Numbered from the stretch's first letter, positions 34,332-43,465 are shown. The stretch: 64,000 nt of DNA from Rhizorhabdus wittichii RW1 (GCA_000016765.1 CP000699.1:4467501-4531500), one strand, 5' to 3'. The notes: generated by a model from the sequence alone, not told the origin. Numbers and translations are program-made.

Positions 34332-36104
34332 TCAGTCCGCCGCCGCCGTCGCGCCCAGCGCGGTAAGGCGGACGGCGTCGCGGCCGGGCATGCCGGGGAA
34401 GCGCGGCCACAGGCCCTGCGAGATCGCGGTCAGGCTGGCGGCCTTGGCGCCGCTGTGCCGCTGGTACATCCAGTAGTTGCGCAGCACGACCGCGACATAG
34501 GCGCGGGTCTCGGCGAAGGGGATCGATTCGATGAACAGCAGCGGGTCGTCGAGGCTGCGGCCGCGCGCGTTCCAGTTGGCGACCGAGCCGGGCCCGGCGT
34601 TGTAGGCGGCGATCACCTTGGGCAGCAGCCCGCCGGTGCCGCTATTGTCGGCCAGTTCGCGCAGATAGGCCTGGCCGAGGTCGATGCTGGTCGCGGGCTG
34701 GAACAGCGACGCCGGATCGACGGTGCGGCCGAGGTGGCGCGCGACCATCTGCGCGGTGGCGGGCATGAGCTGCATCACCCCGCGCGCGCCGGCCGAGCTG
34801 ACCGCGTCGGTCTTGAAGCGCGATTCCTGGAGCGCGTGGGCGAAGACCAGCGCCTTGTCGACCTGCCAGCCCGAGGCCGGGGTCCAGGCGGGCATCGGAT
34901 AGCGCGCGGCGGCCGAGAGCTGGGCGCCCGACGGGCCGTTCTGCGCCAGCCAGATCTGCGCGGCCGGAAGGTCGAGCCGGGCGGCGAGGTGGATCAGCGA
35001 TTCATGGTCGCGGCTGAGGCCGATCTTCGCCTGGTGGCGGAGCATCTCCTCGGCGAGGCCGGTCTCGCCGATCTCGGCCAGCGCGGTGGCGCGGCGGACA
35101 TTGGCGATCGCGCCGATCGACGCCCAGTCGTTGGCGGTGAGCTTCATGCTCGTGCCGCTCTCGTCGGCGATGCCCAGCGCGGCCTGCGCGATCAGGCCGT
35201 AGAAGCTCTCCTTCATCCGCGCGGCGGAGCGCAGGCGCGGCTCGATCCGCTCGGGATGGCCGCAGGCCATGTCGGCGCGGCTCGCCCAATAGAGGCCGGC
35301 GGCGGTCATCTCCGGATCGCGGGCGCGGCCGGCGACCTCCTCGAAGGCGGTGCCGGCGGACTGGCAGTCATGCTGCCGCCAGGCGGCGAGGCCCGAGACC
35401 CAACTCGCCTGCACCGCCCAGTCGCCAGCGCCGGGCCGCGCCTGATCGGCGACGCGGCGCGCGGAGGCGTCGTCGCCCGACAGATAATAGGCCCAGGAGA
35501 CGCGCTGCAGCCATTCGGTCTGCGCCTCGGCCGAGAGCTGGCCCAGGCGATCGACGACCAGCGCCTCGGCCTCGCTCGGCCGGTCGTCGCGCAGCAGCGG
35601 CGTCGCGACCTGCGCGAGCGCGGCGGCGGCCCGGTCGCTGCGCAGCGAGCGGGCCGACTGGCGCTTCGAGGGGCCGGCGTAGCGGACGAGATCGCGGGTG
35701 ACCGGCAGCGCCGCCGTGGTGAGGCCGCGGCGGGAGGCGAGGCCGGCGAGCTGGGCGGCCTGCGGCAGATCGGGCGCGGTGGCGACGAGCTGGATGAGCT
35801 GATCGTCCGAGATACGCGGCGATCCCTTGGCGAGGATCAACTCGGCTTCGGCGACGTTGCTGAGCGGTCCGGTCGGGATCGCGTCGATGCCGGCCTGGGC
35901 GGCGCTCCAGTCGCCGGACCGGATCGCGGCGAAGATCGTGCGATAGGCGGTGCGCTGGTCGGCGGTGAGGCCCGACACGATCGGCAGCGGTTGGGCGGCG
36001 GCGGCGAGGCCGACCGCGGCAGCGGGCACGGCCACCGCATTCTGGGCGGCGGCGGTGAAGGGGGCGAGGGCGATCGCGCCGGCAAGCAGATATCTACGCA
36101 TCAT
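34332..36104 (-). CDS. slt: Soluble lytic murein transglycosylase
   Basis: The 590-residue protein has a signal peptide (RRYLLAGAIALAPFTAAAQ), a long alpha-helical superhelix and a C-terminal SLT catalytic domain: VFAHALQESRFKTDA gives the catalytic Glu, then GARGVMQLMPATAQ and VIAAYNAGPGSVANW. It cleaves peptidoglycan glycan strands in the periplasm. Its ATG overlaps the stop of the upstream UDG-like gene by 4 bp, an unusual coupling of a DNA-repair-fold gene with cell-wall remodelling. Confidence 0.92.
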   Translation of the reverse strand: MMRRYLLAGAIALAPFTAAAQNAVAVPAAAVGLAAAAQPLPIVSGLTADQRTAYRTIFAAIRSGDWSAAQAGIDAIPTGPLSNVAEAELILAKGSPRISDDQLIQLVATAPDLPQAAQLAGLASRRGLTTAALPVTRDLVRYAGPSKRQSARSLRSDRAAAALAQVATPLLRDDRPSEAEALVVDRLGQLSAEAQTEWLQRVSWAYYLSGDDASARRVADQARPGAGDWAVQASWVSGLAAWRQHDCQSAGTAFEEVAGRARDPEMTAAGLYWASRADMACGHPERIEPRLRSAARMKESFYGLIAQAALGIADESGTSMKLTANDWASIGAIANVRRATALAEIGETGLAEEMLRHQAKIGLSRDHESLIHLAARLDLPAAQIWLAQNGPSGAQLSAAARYPMPAWTPASGWQVDKALVFAHALQESRFKTDAVSSAGARGVMQLMPATAQMVARHLGRTVDPASLFQPATSIDLGQAYLRELADNSGTGGLLPKVIAAYNAGPGSVANWNARGRSLDDPLLFIESIPFAETRAYVAVVLRNYWMYQRHSGAKAASLTAISQGLWPRFPGMPGRDAVRLTALGATAAAD

Positions 36105-36886
36105 CCGAGGAGCTTCATCAGGAGTTGCAGGTCTTCCCAGGCACGGCGCTTCTGCTGGGGGTGCTGGAGGAGGGTGCGGGGGTGGAAGGTCGCGACGGCG
36201 TTGACCGCTCCGCCCGGAAGCTGGACGTCGTGGACCCGGCCGCGCGCCTCGACGAAGCCGAGGTTCAGGAAGGTGCGCGAGGGCTGCTCGCCCATCAGCA
36301 GCAGCGCGCGGGGCTGGGCGAGGAGGACGTGGTGGCGGGCGAGCCGGCCGAACAGCGCGCCCTGGGTGGGATCGACGAAGCCGCCGGAGGGGCGGCCGGG
36401 CGCCATGGCGGAGAGATAGAGCGACTGGCGGTCGCGGCCCATCGCGCCAAGCATCTTGTCGAACAGGTCGCCGGCGGGCCCCGACAGCAGCCGGCCGTTC
36501 GCCGGGTCCTCGGCCTCGGGAAGGTCGACCAGCACCATCAGGCCGGTCGCCGGATCGCCCGAGGCGGCGATCCGCGCGGACATCGGCATGGTGATCTCGT
36601 CGCTGGTGGCGAGCCAGGACTGGAAGCCGTCGAGCGTGTCGGGAAAAGCGGCGGCGCGGGCGGCGGGCTGGGCCGGAATCGGGGCCGCGACGGTCGGTTG
36701 CGCGGGAACCGGAGCGGGGGCCGCGACGGCCGCAACGGGCCGCGCGACGGGCGGAACGACACGCGCGAGCCAGTCGCGCGGAGCCTCGTCCACCAGCACG
36801 TCGAGCCCTGCATCCTCCCACCAACCCATTAGGCTCGTGATTTCTGCGGTCGAACCGAGACTTGCCCCCAAATCCATATCGCTCAT
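36101..36886 (-). CDS. Uracil-DNA glycosylase-fold protein lacking the Fe-S cysteines
   Basis: The 261-residue protein has a Pro/Ala-rich linker (residues 40-80) and then a type 4/5-like UDG fold: VDLPEAEDPANGRLLSGPAG at motif 1, ALLLMGEQPSRTFL in the middle and ATFHPRTLLQHPQQKRRAW at motif 2. There is no cysteine at all in the protein, so the 4Fe-4S cluster of type 4 enzymes cannot form, and the usual GEAPG at motif 1 reads VDLPE. It may be a non-enzymatic or altered-specificity relative. Its stop overlaps the slt start. Confidence 0.75.
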   Translation of the reverse strand: MSDMDLGASLGSTAEITSLMGWWEDAGLDVLVDEAPRDWLARVVPPVARPVAAVAAPAPVPAQPTVAAPIPAQPAARAAAFPDTLDGFQSWLATSDEITMPMSARIAASGDPATGLMVLVDLPEAEDPANGRLLSGPAGDLFDKMLGAMGRDRQSLYLSAMAPGRPSGGFVDPTQGALFGRLARHHVLLAQPRALLLMGEQPSRTFLNLGFVEARGRVHDVQLPGGAVNAVATFHPRTLLQHPQQKRRAWEDLQLLMKLLG

Positions 36887-36988
36887 CTAAAGGAATGGGT
36901 TGACGAAGGCGTCAATCTGCGGGCAGCGGCTTTGGGGCATGACGTTTGAATGATGCGATGACCGGATAGCAGGACAAGGACGAGGAAA

Positions 36989-38638
36989 ATGTCGACGCGC
37001 GAATCGATGGCTTACGACGTCGTCATCGTGGGCGCCGGGCCCGCGGGACTGGCGGCGGCGATACGACTCAAACAGCTCGCTGTCGAGACGGGACGCGAGA
37101 TCGCGGTCTGCGTCCTCGAAAAGGGATCGGAGGTCGGCGCCCACATCCTGTCGGGCGCGGTGGTCGACCCGATCGCGCTGGACGAGCTGCTGCCCGACTG
37201 GAAGGACATGGACAGCCCGCTGACCGTGCCGGTGACCGAGAACCACCACTGGATCCTGACCGCGAAGCGCCAGTTCTCGATGCCGCACATCGCGATGCCG
37301 GGCTTCATGCACAACAAGGGCACCTACACGCTGTCGCTCGGCAATCTCTGCCGCTGGCTGGCGGGGCAGGCCGAGAATCTCGGCGTCGAGATATTTCCCG
37401 GCTTCGCCGCCGCCGAGATCCTCTACAATGAGGACGGGTCGGTGAAGGGCGTCGCCACCGGCGACATGGGCATCGGCCGCGAGGGCGAGCACAAGCCCGA
37501 CTACCAGCCGGGCATGGAGCTGCACGCGCGCTACACCTTCTTCGCCGAGGGCGTGCGCGGGCATCTGTCGAAGATGCTCAAGGGCCATTTCGACCTGGAG
37601 GCCGACTGCCAGCCGCAGACCTATGCGATCGGCATCAAGGAGCTGTGGGACATCGACCCGGACAAGCATGTCCCGGGCCGCGTCATCCACACCCAGGGCT
37701 GGCCGCTCACCGACGAGGTCGGCGGCGGCTTCCTCTATCACCAGGCGAACAACCAGGTCGCGCTCGGCTTCGTGGTCGGCCTCGGCTACAAGAATCCGCA
37801 CCTCTATCCGTTCGAGGAATTCCAGCGCTGGAAGCAGCATCCGAAGATCCGCGAGATCCTCGAGGGCGGCCGCCGCGTCTCCTATGGCGCGCGGGCGATC
37901 AACGAGGGCGGCTGGCAGGCGGTGCCGAAGCTGGTCTTCCCCGGCGGCGCGCTGATCGGCTGCTCGGCGGGGTTCGTCAACGTGCCGCGCATCAAGGGCA
38001 GCCACACCGCGATGAAGTCGGGCATGCTGGCGGCCGAGGCGGCGTTCGACGCGATCGCCGCCGACCGGACCGGCGACGAGCTGGCCGCCTATCCCGACGC
38101 GCTCGAGCATAGCTGGATCGCCAAGGAGCTGAAGGTCGTCCGCAACGCCGAGCCGTTCATCGCCAAGCTCGGCCCGGTCGCGGGAACGCTGCTCGCCGGC
38201 GTCGACATGTGGATGCGCAACCTGGGGCTGGGCCTGCCCTTCACCCTCAAGCATCACAAGGACAATGAGGGGATGTGGCGCCAGGACGTCGCGCCGAGGA
38301 TCGACTATCCCAAGCCCGACGGGGTGATCAGCTTCGACCGGCTGTCGTCGGTGTTCCTGTCGAACACCAACCATGAGGAGGACCAGCCGGTCCACCTGCA
38401 GCTCAAGGACCCGAGCGTCCCGATCGACATCAACCTGCCCTGGTACGACGCGCCCGAGCAGCGCTATTGCCCGGCGGGGGTGTACGAGATCGTCGGCCGC
38501 GACGAAGGCGATCCGCGCCTCCAGATCAACGCGCAGAACTGCGTCCACTGCAAGACCTGCGACATCAAGGACCCGACCCAGAACATCAACTGGGTGACGC
38601 CCGAGGGCGGCGGCGGGCCGAACTATCCGAACATGTGA
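36989..38638 (+). CDS. Electron transfer flavoprotein-ubiquinone oxidoreductase
   Basis: The 549-residue protein has an N-terminal FAD motif (YDVVIVGAGPAGLAAAIRLK), GSEVGAHILSGAVVDPIALD, the ETF-QO-typical GCSAGFVNVPRIKGSHTAMK, and a C-terminal 4Fe-4S domain with CPAGVYE and INAQNCVHCKTCDIKDPTQN. It passes electrons from ETF, reduced by acyl-CoA and other dehydrogenases, to ubiquinone at the membrane. It is single-gene and ends at a strong terminator. Confidence 0.96.
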   Translation: MSTRESMAYDVVIVGAGPAGLAAAIRLKQLAVETGREIAVCVLEKGSEVGAHILSGAVVDPIALDELLPDWKDMDSPLTVPVTENHHWILTAKRQFSMPHIAMPGFMHNKGTYTLSLGNLCRWLAGQAENLGVEIFPGFAAAEILYNEDGSVKGVATGDMGIGREGEHKPDYQPGMELHARYTFFAEGVRGHLSKMLKGHFDLEADCQPQTYAIGIKELWDIDPDKHVPGRVIHTQGWPLTDEVGGGFLYHQANNQVALGFVVGLGYKNPHLYPFEEFQRWKQHPKIREILEGGRRVSYGARAINEGGWQAVPKLVFPGGALIGCSAGFVNVPRIKGSHTAMKSGMLAAEAAFDAIAADRTGDELAAYPDALEHSWIAKELKVVRNAEPFIAKLGPVAGTLLAGVDMWMRNLGLGLPFTLKHHKDNEGMWRQDVAPRIDYPKPDGVISFDRLSSVFLSNTNHEEDQPVHLQLKDPSVPIDINLPWYDAPEQRYCPAGVYEIVGRDEGDPRLQINAQNCVHCKTCDIKDPTQNINWVTPEGGGGPNYPNM

Positions 38639-38646
38639 GATCGATG

Positions 38647-38674
38647 CGGGCCGGGGGGAACTCCGGCCCGTTTT
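38647..38674 (+). terminator. Intrinsic terminator of the ETF-QO gene
   Basis: CGGGCCGG (38647-38654) and CCGGCCCG (38663-38670) form a perfect 8-bp stem with an 8-base loop, followed by TTTT, 9 bp after the stop codon. Confidence 0.85.
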
Positions 38675-38773
38675 CGTTGGGGAGGAGGCGCGCGCGGAAA
38701 AAAAATCGCGAGGCGCGTCACAGGCGGGCAGGGGCGATCGTCATGCCATCGTAGACCAACGATGGAGATTGCC

Positions 38774-39205
38774 ATGAACGCCACGTCCGCCCCCCGCTAC
38801 GAGCAGGAGACGCCCGACATCATCAAGGCCTTCACCGACGCGCAGGCGGCGGTGGGCGGCCATGGGCTGGAGCCGCTGCTCCGCCACCTCGTCATGCTGC
38901 GCGCGTCGCAGATCAACCGCTGCGGCTTCTGCGTGCAGATGCACACGCGCGAGGCGCGCGCCGACGGCGAGAGCGACGAGCGGCTGGATCGCGTGATCGT
39001 CTGGGATCAGGTAAGGGACTTCAGCGAGCGCGAGAAGGCGGCGCTCGCCTGGACGGAGGCGCTGACCGTGCTCGACCATCACAGCGATCTCGGCGCGTTG
39101 CGCGCCCGGTTGCGCGAGCATTTCTCCGAGGAGGAGATCGCCGCGCTGTCGGGGCTGATCGCGATGATCAACCTGTGGAACCGCATCGGCATTTCGAGGC
39201 ACTGA
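38774..39205 (+). CDS. Carboxymuconolactone decarboxylase (AhpD-like) family protein
   Basis: The protein (143 residues from ATG 38774; an ATG at 38762 is possible) has the AhpD-like redox motif in INRCGFCVQMHTREAR, with C-x2-C followed by His, and ALSGLIAMINLWNRIGIS at its end. This is the alkylhydroperoxidase branch, not a true decarboxylase. The SigJ-type sigma gene starts 2 bp after its stop, a pairing common in Alphaproteobacteria and Actinobacteria, suggesting oxidative-stress control. Confidence 0.9.
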   Translation: MNATSAPRYEQETPDIIKAFTDAQAAVGGHGLEPLLRHLVMLRASQINRCGFCVQMHTREARADGESDERLDRVIVWDQVRDFSEREKAALAWTEALTVLDHHSDLGALRARLREHFSEEEIAALSGLIAMINLWNRIGISRH

Positions 39206-39207
39206 CG

Positions 39208-40086
39208 ATGGACGGCCGGGACTTCGCCCTGTTCGAACGCGCGCGGCCCCGGCTGCTCGGGCTGGCCTATCGCATCCTCGGCTCGCGGGTCGACGCCGAG
39301 GATGCGGTCCAGGACTGCTTCCTCAAGTGGAGCGCCGCCGACCGCGACGCGATCGACAATCCCGACGGCTGGCTGACGACGATCTGTACGCGCCGCTGCC
39401 TCGATCTGCTGCGCGCCGCGCACCGATCGCGCGTCGACTATGTCGGCGCCTGGCTGCCCGAGCCGATCCATATGCGCGTCGACCCCGAGGAGGCGCCGGC
39501 GGAGCTCGCCTCCTCGCTCGGCGCCGCCTTCCTGCTGATGCTCGAGCGGCTGACCCCGAAGGAGCGCGCCGCCTATCTGCTGCACGAGATCTTCGACCGG
39601 CCCTATGACGAGATCGCGGCGACGCTGGAGATGGAGGAGCCGGCCTGCCGCAAGCTGGTCTCCCGCGCCAAGGCGAATATCGACCAGGGCAAGGTGCGCC
39701 ACCGGACCCCGGTCGAGACGCAGCAGCGGCTGCTCGACGCCTTCCGCCAGGCGGTGACGAGCGACCGGCCCGACCAGCTCGGCGCGCTGCTCGCCACCGA
39801 CATCCGCGTCACCGCCGACGGCGGCGGCAAGGTCCGCGCCTTCCTCGACGTGCTCGAAGGCCAGCGCCTCGCGCTCGCCTTCATCCACCAGGCGAGCCGG
39901 TGGTGGGCGGGCTATGAATGGGAGGAGATCGACATCAACGGCGGACGCGGGCTGATCCTGCGCGACCAGGGCCAGGTGGTGGCGACCGTCTCGTTCGGCT
40001 ACGACGCCGACGACCGCATCGCCGACATCTTCATCACCCGCAATCCCGACAAGCTCGGCCGGCTCGACCCCGCGCTGATTCAGTAA
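39208..40086 (+). CDS. SigJ-type ECF sigma factor with SnoaL-like C-terminal domain
   Basis: The 292-residue protein has sigma region 2 (GLAYRILGSRVDAEDAVQDC, then WLTTICTRRCLDLLRAA) and region 4 (LTPKERAAYLLHEIFDRPYD, EIAATLEMEEPACRKLVSRA). Residues 175-292 form an NTF2/SnoaL-like domain that in this ECF group replaces a separate anti-sigma factor. ATG 39208 follows the CMD stop by 2 bp. It likely directs its own operon in response to oxidative stress. Confidence 0.92.
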   Translation: MDGRDFALFERARPRLLGLAYRILGSRVDAEDAVQDCFLKWSAADRDAIDNPDGWLTTICTRRCLDLLRAAHRSRVDYVGAWLPEPIHMRVDPEEAPAELASSLGAAFLLMLERLTPKERAAYLLHEIFDRPYDEIAATLEMEEPACRKLVSRAKANIDQGKVRHRTPVETQQRLLDAFRQAVTSDRPDQLGALLATDIRVTADGGGKVRAFLDVLEGQRLALAFIHQASRWWAGYEWEEIDINGGRGLILRDQGQVVATVSFGYDADDRIADIFITRNPDKLGRLDPALIQ

Positions 40087-40089
40087 TAG

Positions 40090-40123
40090 CAAGGTGCGGG
40101 GATGCTGACGCATCCGCACCTTG
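40090..40123. terminator. Stem-loop between convergent genes
   Basis: CAAGGTGCGG...ATGC (40090 on) pairs with GCATCCGCACCTTG (40110-40123), a 14-bp stem with a 2-base bulge. No long T tract follows. Its position 4 bp after the sigma gene stop suggests it ends transcription from the left. Confidence 0.55.
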
Positions 40124-40171
40124 GAACGCTCAAGCGCCGCGCGGGCTTAGCCTATGGGCGATGAGTCAGAC

Positions 40172-40477
40172 TCACCGCCCATCGGCATAGGGCGCGCAGG
40201 CGTCGTCATCGCCCGCGCGGCAGGCCTCGACCCGCCGGCGCCATTCGGCGCGTTCGCGCTCATAGCGTTCCTGCGCGCGCCGGTTGGTCGCGCGGACGTC
40301 GGCGTTGGAGCGGTCGCGCCGGTCGACCGCCGCCTGGGCGCGGCGATTGAGCTCGATCGTGCGGAGCCGGTCGGCGCGATGCTCGGCATCCTCGGGCTGA
40401 GCGCGGGCCGCGCCGGGGATCGCGATCATGGCCGCGAGGAGGGCCAAGGACGACAGGGCGAGCAGCGGGCGGGCCAT
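40172..40477 (-). CDS. Small secreted/periplasmic hypothetical protein, 101 aa
   Basis: Starts MARPLLALSSLALLAAMIAI with a signal peptide ending GAARAQ; the mature part is highly charged and helical (ELNRRAQAAVDRRDRSNADV, ERERAEWRRRVEAC) and has two late cysteines (EACRAGDDDACAPY) that could form a disulfide. I do not recognise a family. It is divergent from the gene at 40565 with an 87-bp gap. Confidence 0.65.
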   Translation of the reverse strand: MARPLLALSSLALLAAMIAIPGAARAQPEDAEHRADRLRTIELNRRAQAAVDRRDRSNADVRATNRRAQERYERERAEWRRRVEACRAGDDDACAPYADGR

Positions 40478-40564
40478 GCGGGTCCCTTGCCGCAGGCCGC
40501 CTTGCGGCAGGCTGAACCGCGTCGCGCTTGCGTTGTCGGCCGCGCCCCGATATGCGCGCCTGCG

Positions 40565-40930
40565 ATGTCCACTCCGCGCAAGACCCTCTCGCTCAGCCGC
40601 GTCGTCGCGCCCGCCGAAGGCCCGGCGCTCACCGGCGATGCGCAGATCATCGCCCAGGCGGTCCGCCGCAAGCTGGCGATCACCGCCGTGTACAACCGCA
40701 CCAACATGGTGATCGCGCCGCACATCCTCTACACCAAGCATGACGACCTGTTCATCGACGGTGTGGTGACGCTGCGCGACGGCAAGGTGCCGGCGGAACT
40801 CAAGCTCGGCACCTTCAAGCTGGCGGGGCTCAACAGCGTCTCGCTGACCGTCGACACTTTCACGGTCCAGCCCTTCTACGATCCCGCCGACGCCAAATAT
40901 GAAGGCGTCACGGTCGCCAAGGTCGATTAG
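40565..40930 (+). CDS. Conserved hypothetical protein, 121 aa
   Basis: The product has a basic start (MSTPRKTLSLSRVVAPAEG), a helical IIAQAVRRKLAITAVYNRTN and a beta-rich C-terminal half (APHILYTKHDDLFIDGVVTL). The pattern 'ITAVYN...APHILYTKHDDLFIDG' recalls WYL-type ligand-binding domains in transcription regulators, here without a DNA-binding domain; this is a weak resemblance. Its TAG stop is the first TAG of a repeat element. Confidence 0.65.
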   Translation: MSTPRKTLSLSRVVAPAEGPALTGDAQIIAQAVRRKLAITAVYNRTNMVIAPHILYTKHDDLFIDGVVTLRDGKVPAELKLGTFKLAGLNSVSLTVDTFTVQPFYDPADAKYEGVTVAKVD

Positions 40931-40996
40931 AGCGGTCCGCAATTACCCGCGATTTCGAGTCTGCGGATGTTTCCATCTGCCTGGCCATCGCTCTAG
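40928..40996. repeat. 69-bp TAGAGCG...CGCTCTA element supplying both flanking stop codons
   Basis: The ends TAGAGCG (40928) and CGCTCTA (40989-40995) are inverted copies. The interior has GCGGATGTTTCCATCTGC, shared with 47520-47538. The left TAG is the stop of the plus-strand gene ending at 40930 and the right CTA is the TAG stop of the minus-strand nucleotidyltransferase. Confidence 0.65.
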
Positions 40997-42063
40997 CTTC
41001 TGAAGATGTCCCGCGACCCGGCCCGGCGGAGATAGGAGGGCAGGTTCCGAAAGTGGCTGCGCAAAATCCCGACCAGGCCCCTGCCCGTCATGTCCCGCCA
41101 GAGGCTGGGCGTGAAAACCGCCCCGAAGACATTCTGCACGTAACGGACGACTACGGATTGGCGATAGCCGCGTTCCCAGAGGCCGATGAAGCGCTCGTCG
41201 CGCACACCGTCATAGGGCAGGTCGCCCCAGCCGCTGAAGGCGGTCAGCGCCAGCCGGTCGGCATCCTCCATCGCGCCCGATATACCGAGATCGGCGCGAT
41301 CGCGCACCGGGCCCAGTCCCATGCTGTGAACGCGATCGAGGCAATCGAGCCACTTCATCATCGTGACATAACCCTTGTCCGCGCCGACGCCGTAACGGCA
41401 TTGGAGATAGGACAGGGCCAGCGCCGATCGGTCGTCGAGCAGGCGATAGCCGATCCCGTCGCAATGCTGCGGGCGAGCAGCCGCGGCGATAGCTGGTTGA
41501 TCGAGGAACCCGGCGAAGGTTGAACCCACTATGCCCCGGTGCAGTTCGACGCGCGCAATCTCCCCATCGTGGAAGAAGGGTGGATAATGCGGGCTATGGA
41601 GCGACGTCGCGGGGTCCGCGCGCATCGCATAGCCCAGATCGTGGAGGCAACGGATCGCCTGCTCCTGCTGGGCAGGGTCGGGCACCCAGATGTCGATGTC
41701 CAGCATCATCCGCCGGTAGCGGCTCGCATCGTGGGCCAGCAGGAAAGGGGCGCCCTTCAACAGGATCGGCTCGATCCCCACGGCATTGAACGCGCGGCAG
41801 AAGGTCAGCAATTGCCGGCGCAGCCGATCGTTGCGATGTCGGCACAGTTCCAGCGCGGCTTCGAGGAAATCGGCGACCGCATCGCCCGTCTCGTCGCGGC
41901 GCGGCAATAGGCCGAGCGCGAGGCGTGGGAGGACCAGATGCCGGTCGGCGACCTTGAAGATATCGGCCCAGGCGTCCGGCGCGGGCAATGCCGGCGTCTC
42001 CGCAAATGGCGAGCAGAAACGCCATAGCCAATGTACCGCCGCCAGTTCGCTGCGCCCGCTCAT
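40993..42063 (-). CDS. Nucleotidyltransferase-family protein of a peptide-modification operon
   Basis: The 356-residue protein matches the uncharacterised nucleotidyltransferase family found with lasso-peptide and HprK-related systems: GIEPILLKGAPFLLAHDASR then YRRMMLDIDIWVPDPAQQEQ gives the D-x-D metal pair of the NTase fold, and FFHDGEIARVELHRGIVGS follows. Such enzymes are thought to add nucleotide or sugar-phosphate groups to peptides or peptide-linked phosphates. It overlaps the PqqD-HprK gene stop-to-start by 4 bp and is the last gene of the operon. Confidence 0.78.
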   Translation of the reverse strand: MSGRSELAAVHWLWRFCSPFAETPALPAPDAWADIFKVADRHLVLPRLALGLLPRRDETGDAVADFLEAALELCRHRNDRLRRQLLTFCRAFNAVGIEPILLKGAPFLLAHDASRYRRMMLDIDIWVPDPAQQEQAIRCLHDLGYAMRADPATSLHSPHYPPFFHDGEIARVELHRGIVGSTFAGFLDQPAIAAAARPQHCDGIGYRLLDDRSALALSYLQCRYGVGADKGYVTMMKWLDCLDRVHSMGLGPVRDRADLGISGAMEDADRLALTAFSGWGDLPYDGVRDERFIGLWERGYRQSVVVRYVQNVFGAVFTPSLWRDMTGRGLVGILRSHFRNLPSYLRRAGSRDIFRS

Positions 42064-43274
42064 GCCAGTTGCGCCAGTTCTCGTTCGGCATCGTCCAGCC
42101 GGTCATATTCCAGCCGGTAACACGGCGCCGAGCGAATCAGCTCGATCAGCGTCGCAAAGCCGTCCAGATCGGGCGAAGCGCTCGCGCCGCTCCCCGATTC
42201 GAGGATCGACCTCAGGGCTTCCCCCTCGGAGATGCCCCGCAGCGAGCAGGTCGAGCCCGCGACATAGCGGGGGAATACCAGCGCTATCGGCCGGCGACCC
42301 TGATGCTCCGGGCCGATATGGTGAGAGGCCGGGACGGGCAGATAGCGGACCTGCTTGCCTTCGTAGCGGACCTCCGGAAGATCATGCAGCGCGGGGAAAT
42401 GGGGCGCCAGCAACGCCCAGGAGCCCGTCTTGATGCCCAGCGCGGAAGGCAGTGGCAGCAGCAGCAGTCCCGCGTCCGGCGTCTCGGCCCGGGCCAGGCC
42501 GATGATGTCATCGCCGCCATAGCGCCAGCCTTGCGCGGCCAGATAGGCCGTGAGCGTGGTTTTGCCCGAACCCGATATGGCGGGCATGATGATCGTTCCC
42601 CCGGCATTGCCGATGGCTCCGGCATGCAGGGTGATGGGGTTGCGGCACTCGGGATATGCGTGGTTCACCAACGCCTGAAAGAGAAAGCCGGTCGCGTCCG
42701 AGAGGCCCTGCGTCGTTCGATGGACGCCGTCGAGCGACAGGTGGCATTGCGGCCCGTCGATCCAGATGGCGAGGCGGGACCGCCCCGGTCCCTCCGCCTG
42801 CGGCAACCCGCCGAGGAAACCTTGCAACCGCTCCACCCCCTCGCGCGACGTATGGTCGGGGGTCACCCAGATCTCGACCGCGACCGTCTCGACATGCAGG
42901 CGGATGCCGCGCGACCAGACCAATTGCGCGCCTCCACCCCGCCAATCGGCAGTGGCCTTGTCGGAGCGAGCATCATCGGCACCGGCGGACGGATCGCCGT
43001 TGACCTCCCAGCGCCCGCTCGCGCCCTGCCGGCACAGGCCCTTTGCTTCCCAGTCGCCGAGCAACGCGGTGATCCCCGTCGCCTGTCCGAAAGGAAGATC
43101 GGGGAAATAGCCCGCGAGAATATCGGCCAGCTCCGCTTCGGAGCAAGGCGCTTCGGTCAATGCCAGCCAGAGGATCGATGCGCTCCGATTGAGGAACAGC
43201 GCCTCACCGGAGGCGGCATCGACAACGACCAGCGCATCGTCGATTTCGTACCAGCCGAAACGTTGCGAAACCAT
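42060..43274 (-). CDS. PqqD-like domain fused to HprK-related kinase
   Basis: The 404-residue protein begins with a PqqD-type peptide-binding domain (residues 1-85: DDALVVVDAASGEALFLNRS, ILWLALTEAPCSEAELADIL). After a variable middle comes an HPr kinase-like domain: ITLHAGAIGNAGGTIIMPAI, P-loop SGSGKTTL (234-241) and GWRYGGDDIIGLA. PqqD domains present precursor peptides to modifying enzymes; HprK-like kinases phosphorylate Ser in lasso-peptide precursors. In 'HprK-related kinase A' systems the two are usually separate; here they are one protein. Two small peptides directly upstream are its likely substrates. Confidence 0.8.
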   Translation of the reverse strand: MVSQRFGWYEIDDALVVVDAASGEALFLNRSASILWLALTEAPCSEAELADILAGYFPDLPFGQATGITALLGDWEAKGLCRQGASGRWEVNGDPSAGADDARSDKATADWRGGGAQLVWSRGIRLHVETVAVEIWVTPDHTSREGVERLQGFLGGLPQAEGPGRSRLAIWIDGPQCHLSLDGVHRTTQGLSDATGFLFQALVNHAYPECRNPITLHAGAIGNAGGTIIMPAISGSGKTTLTAYLAAQGWRYGGDDIIGLARAETPDAGLLLLPLPSALGIKTGSWALLAPHFPALHDLPEVRYEGKQVRYLPVPASHHIGPEHQGRRPIALVFPRYVAGSTCSLRGISEGEALRSILESGSGASASPDLDGFATLIELIRSAPCYRLEYDRLDDAERELAQLA

Positions 43275-43294
43275 CCGATCGGTGACCCGGCCTC

Positions 43295-43465
43295 CTACGA
43301 GGCGGCGGCCGCCTTCGAGGACAGGCTCGCCAGGACGATGGGTACGGCGAACGTCCCTATTGCAAATTTGCGCATGAGGGACCGGCGCTCGGCGATCTTG
43401 CCGTCGGCCTCACCCTCATCATTGGGAGTGTCTACGCGTTCGCCCTGATCCGGTGATTTATCCAT
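43295..43465 (-). CDS. Short peptide B, candidate substrate (56 aa)
   Basis: The 56-residue product MDKSPDQGERVDTPNDEGEA has an acidic leader-like half and then RRSLMRKFAIGTFAVPIVLA ending LSSKAAAAS, with Ser as the last residue. It is a paralogue of the peptide encoded just upstream, sharing RRxLMRKxAxGxFAVPxVLA and LSS. The C-terminal half also resembles a signal peptide with a twin-arginine-like start. It is encoded 20 bp before the PqqD-HprK gene, so it is a candidate precursor whose Ser may be phosphorylated. Confidence 0.6.
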   Translation of the reverse strand: MDKSPDQGERVDTPNDEGEADGKIAERRSLMRKFAIGTFAVPIVLASLSSKAAAAS

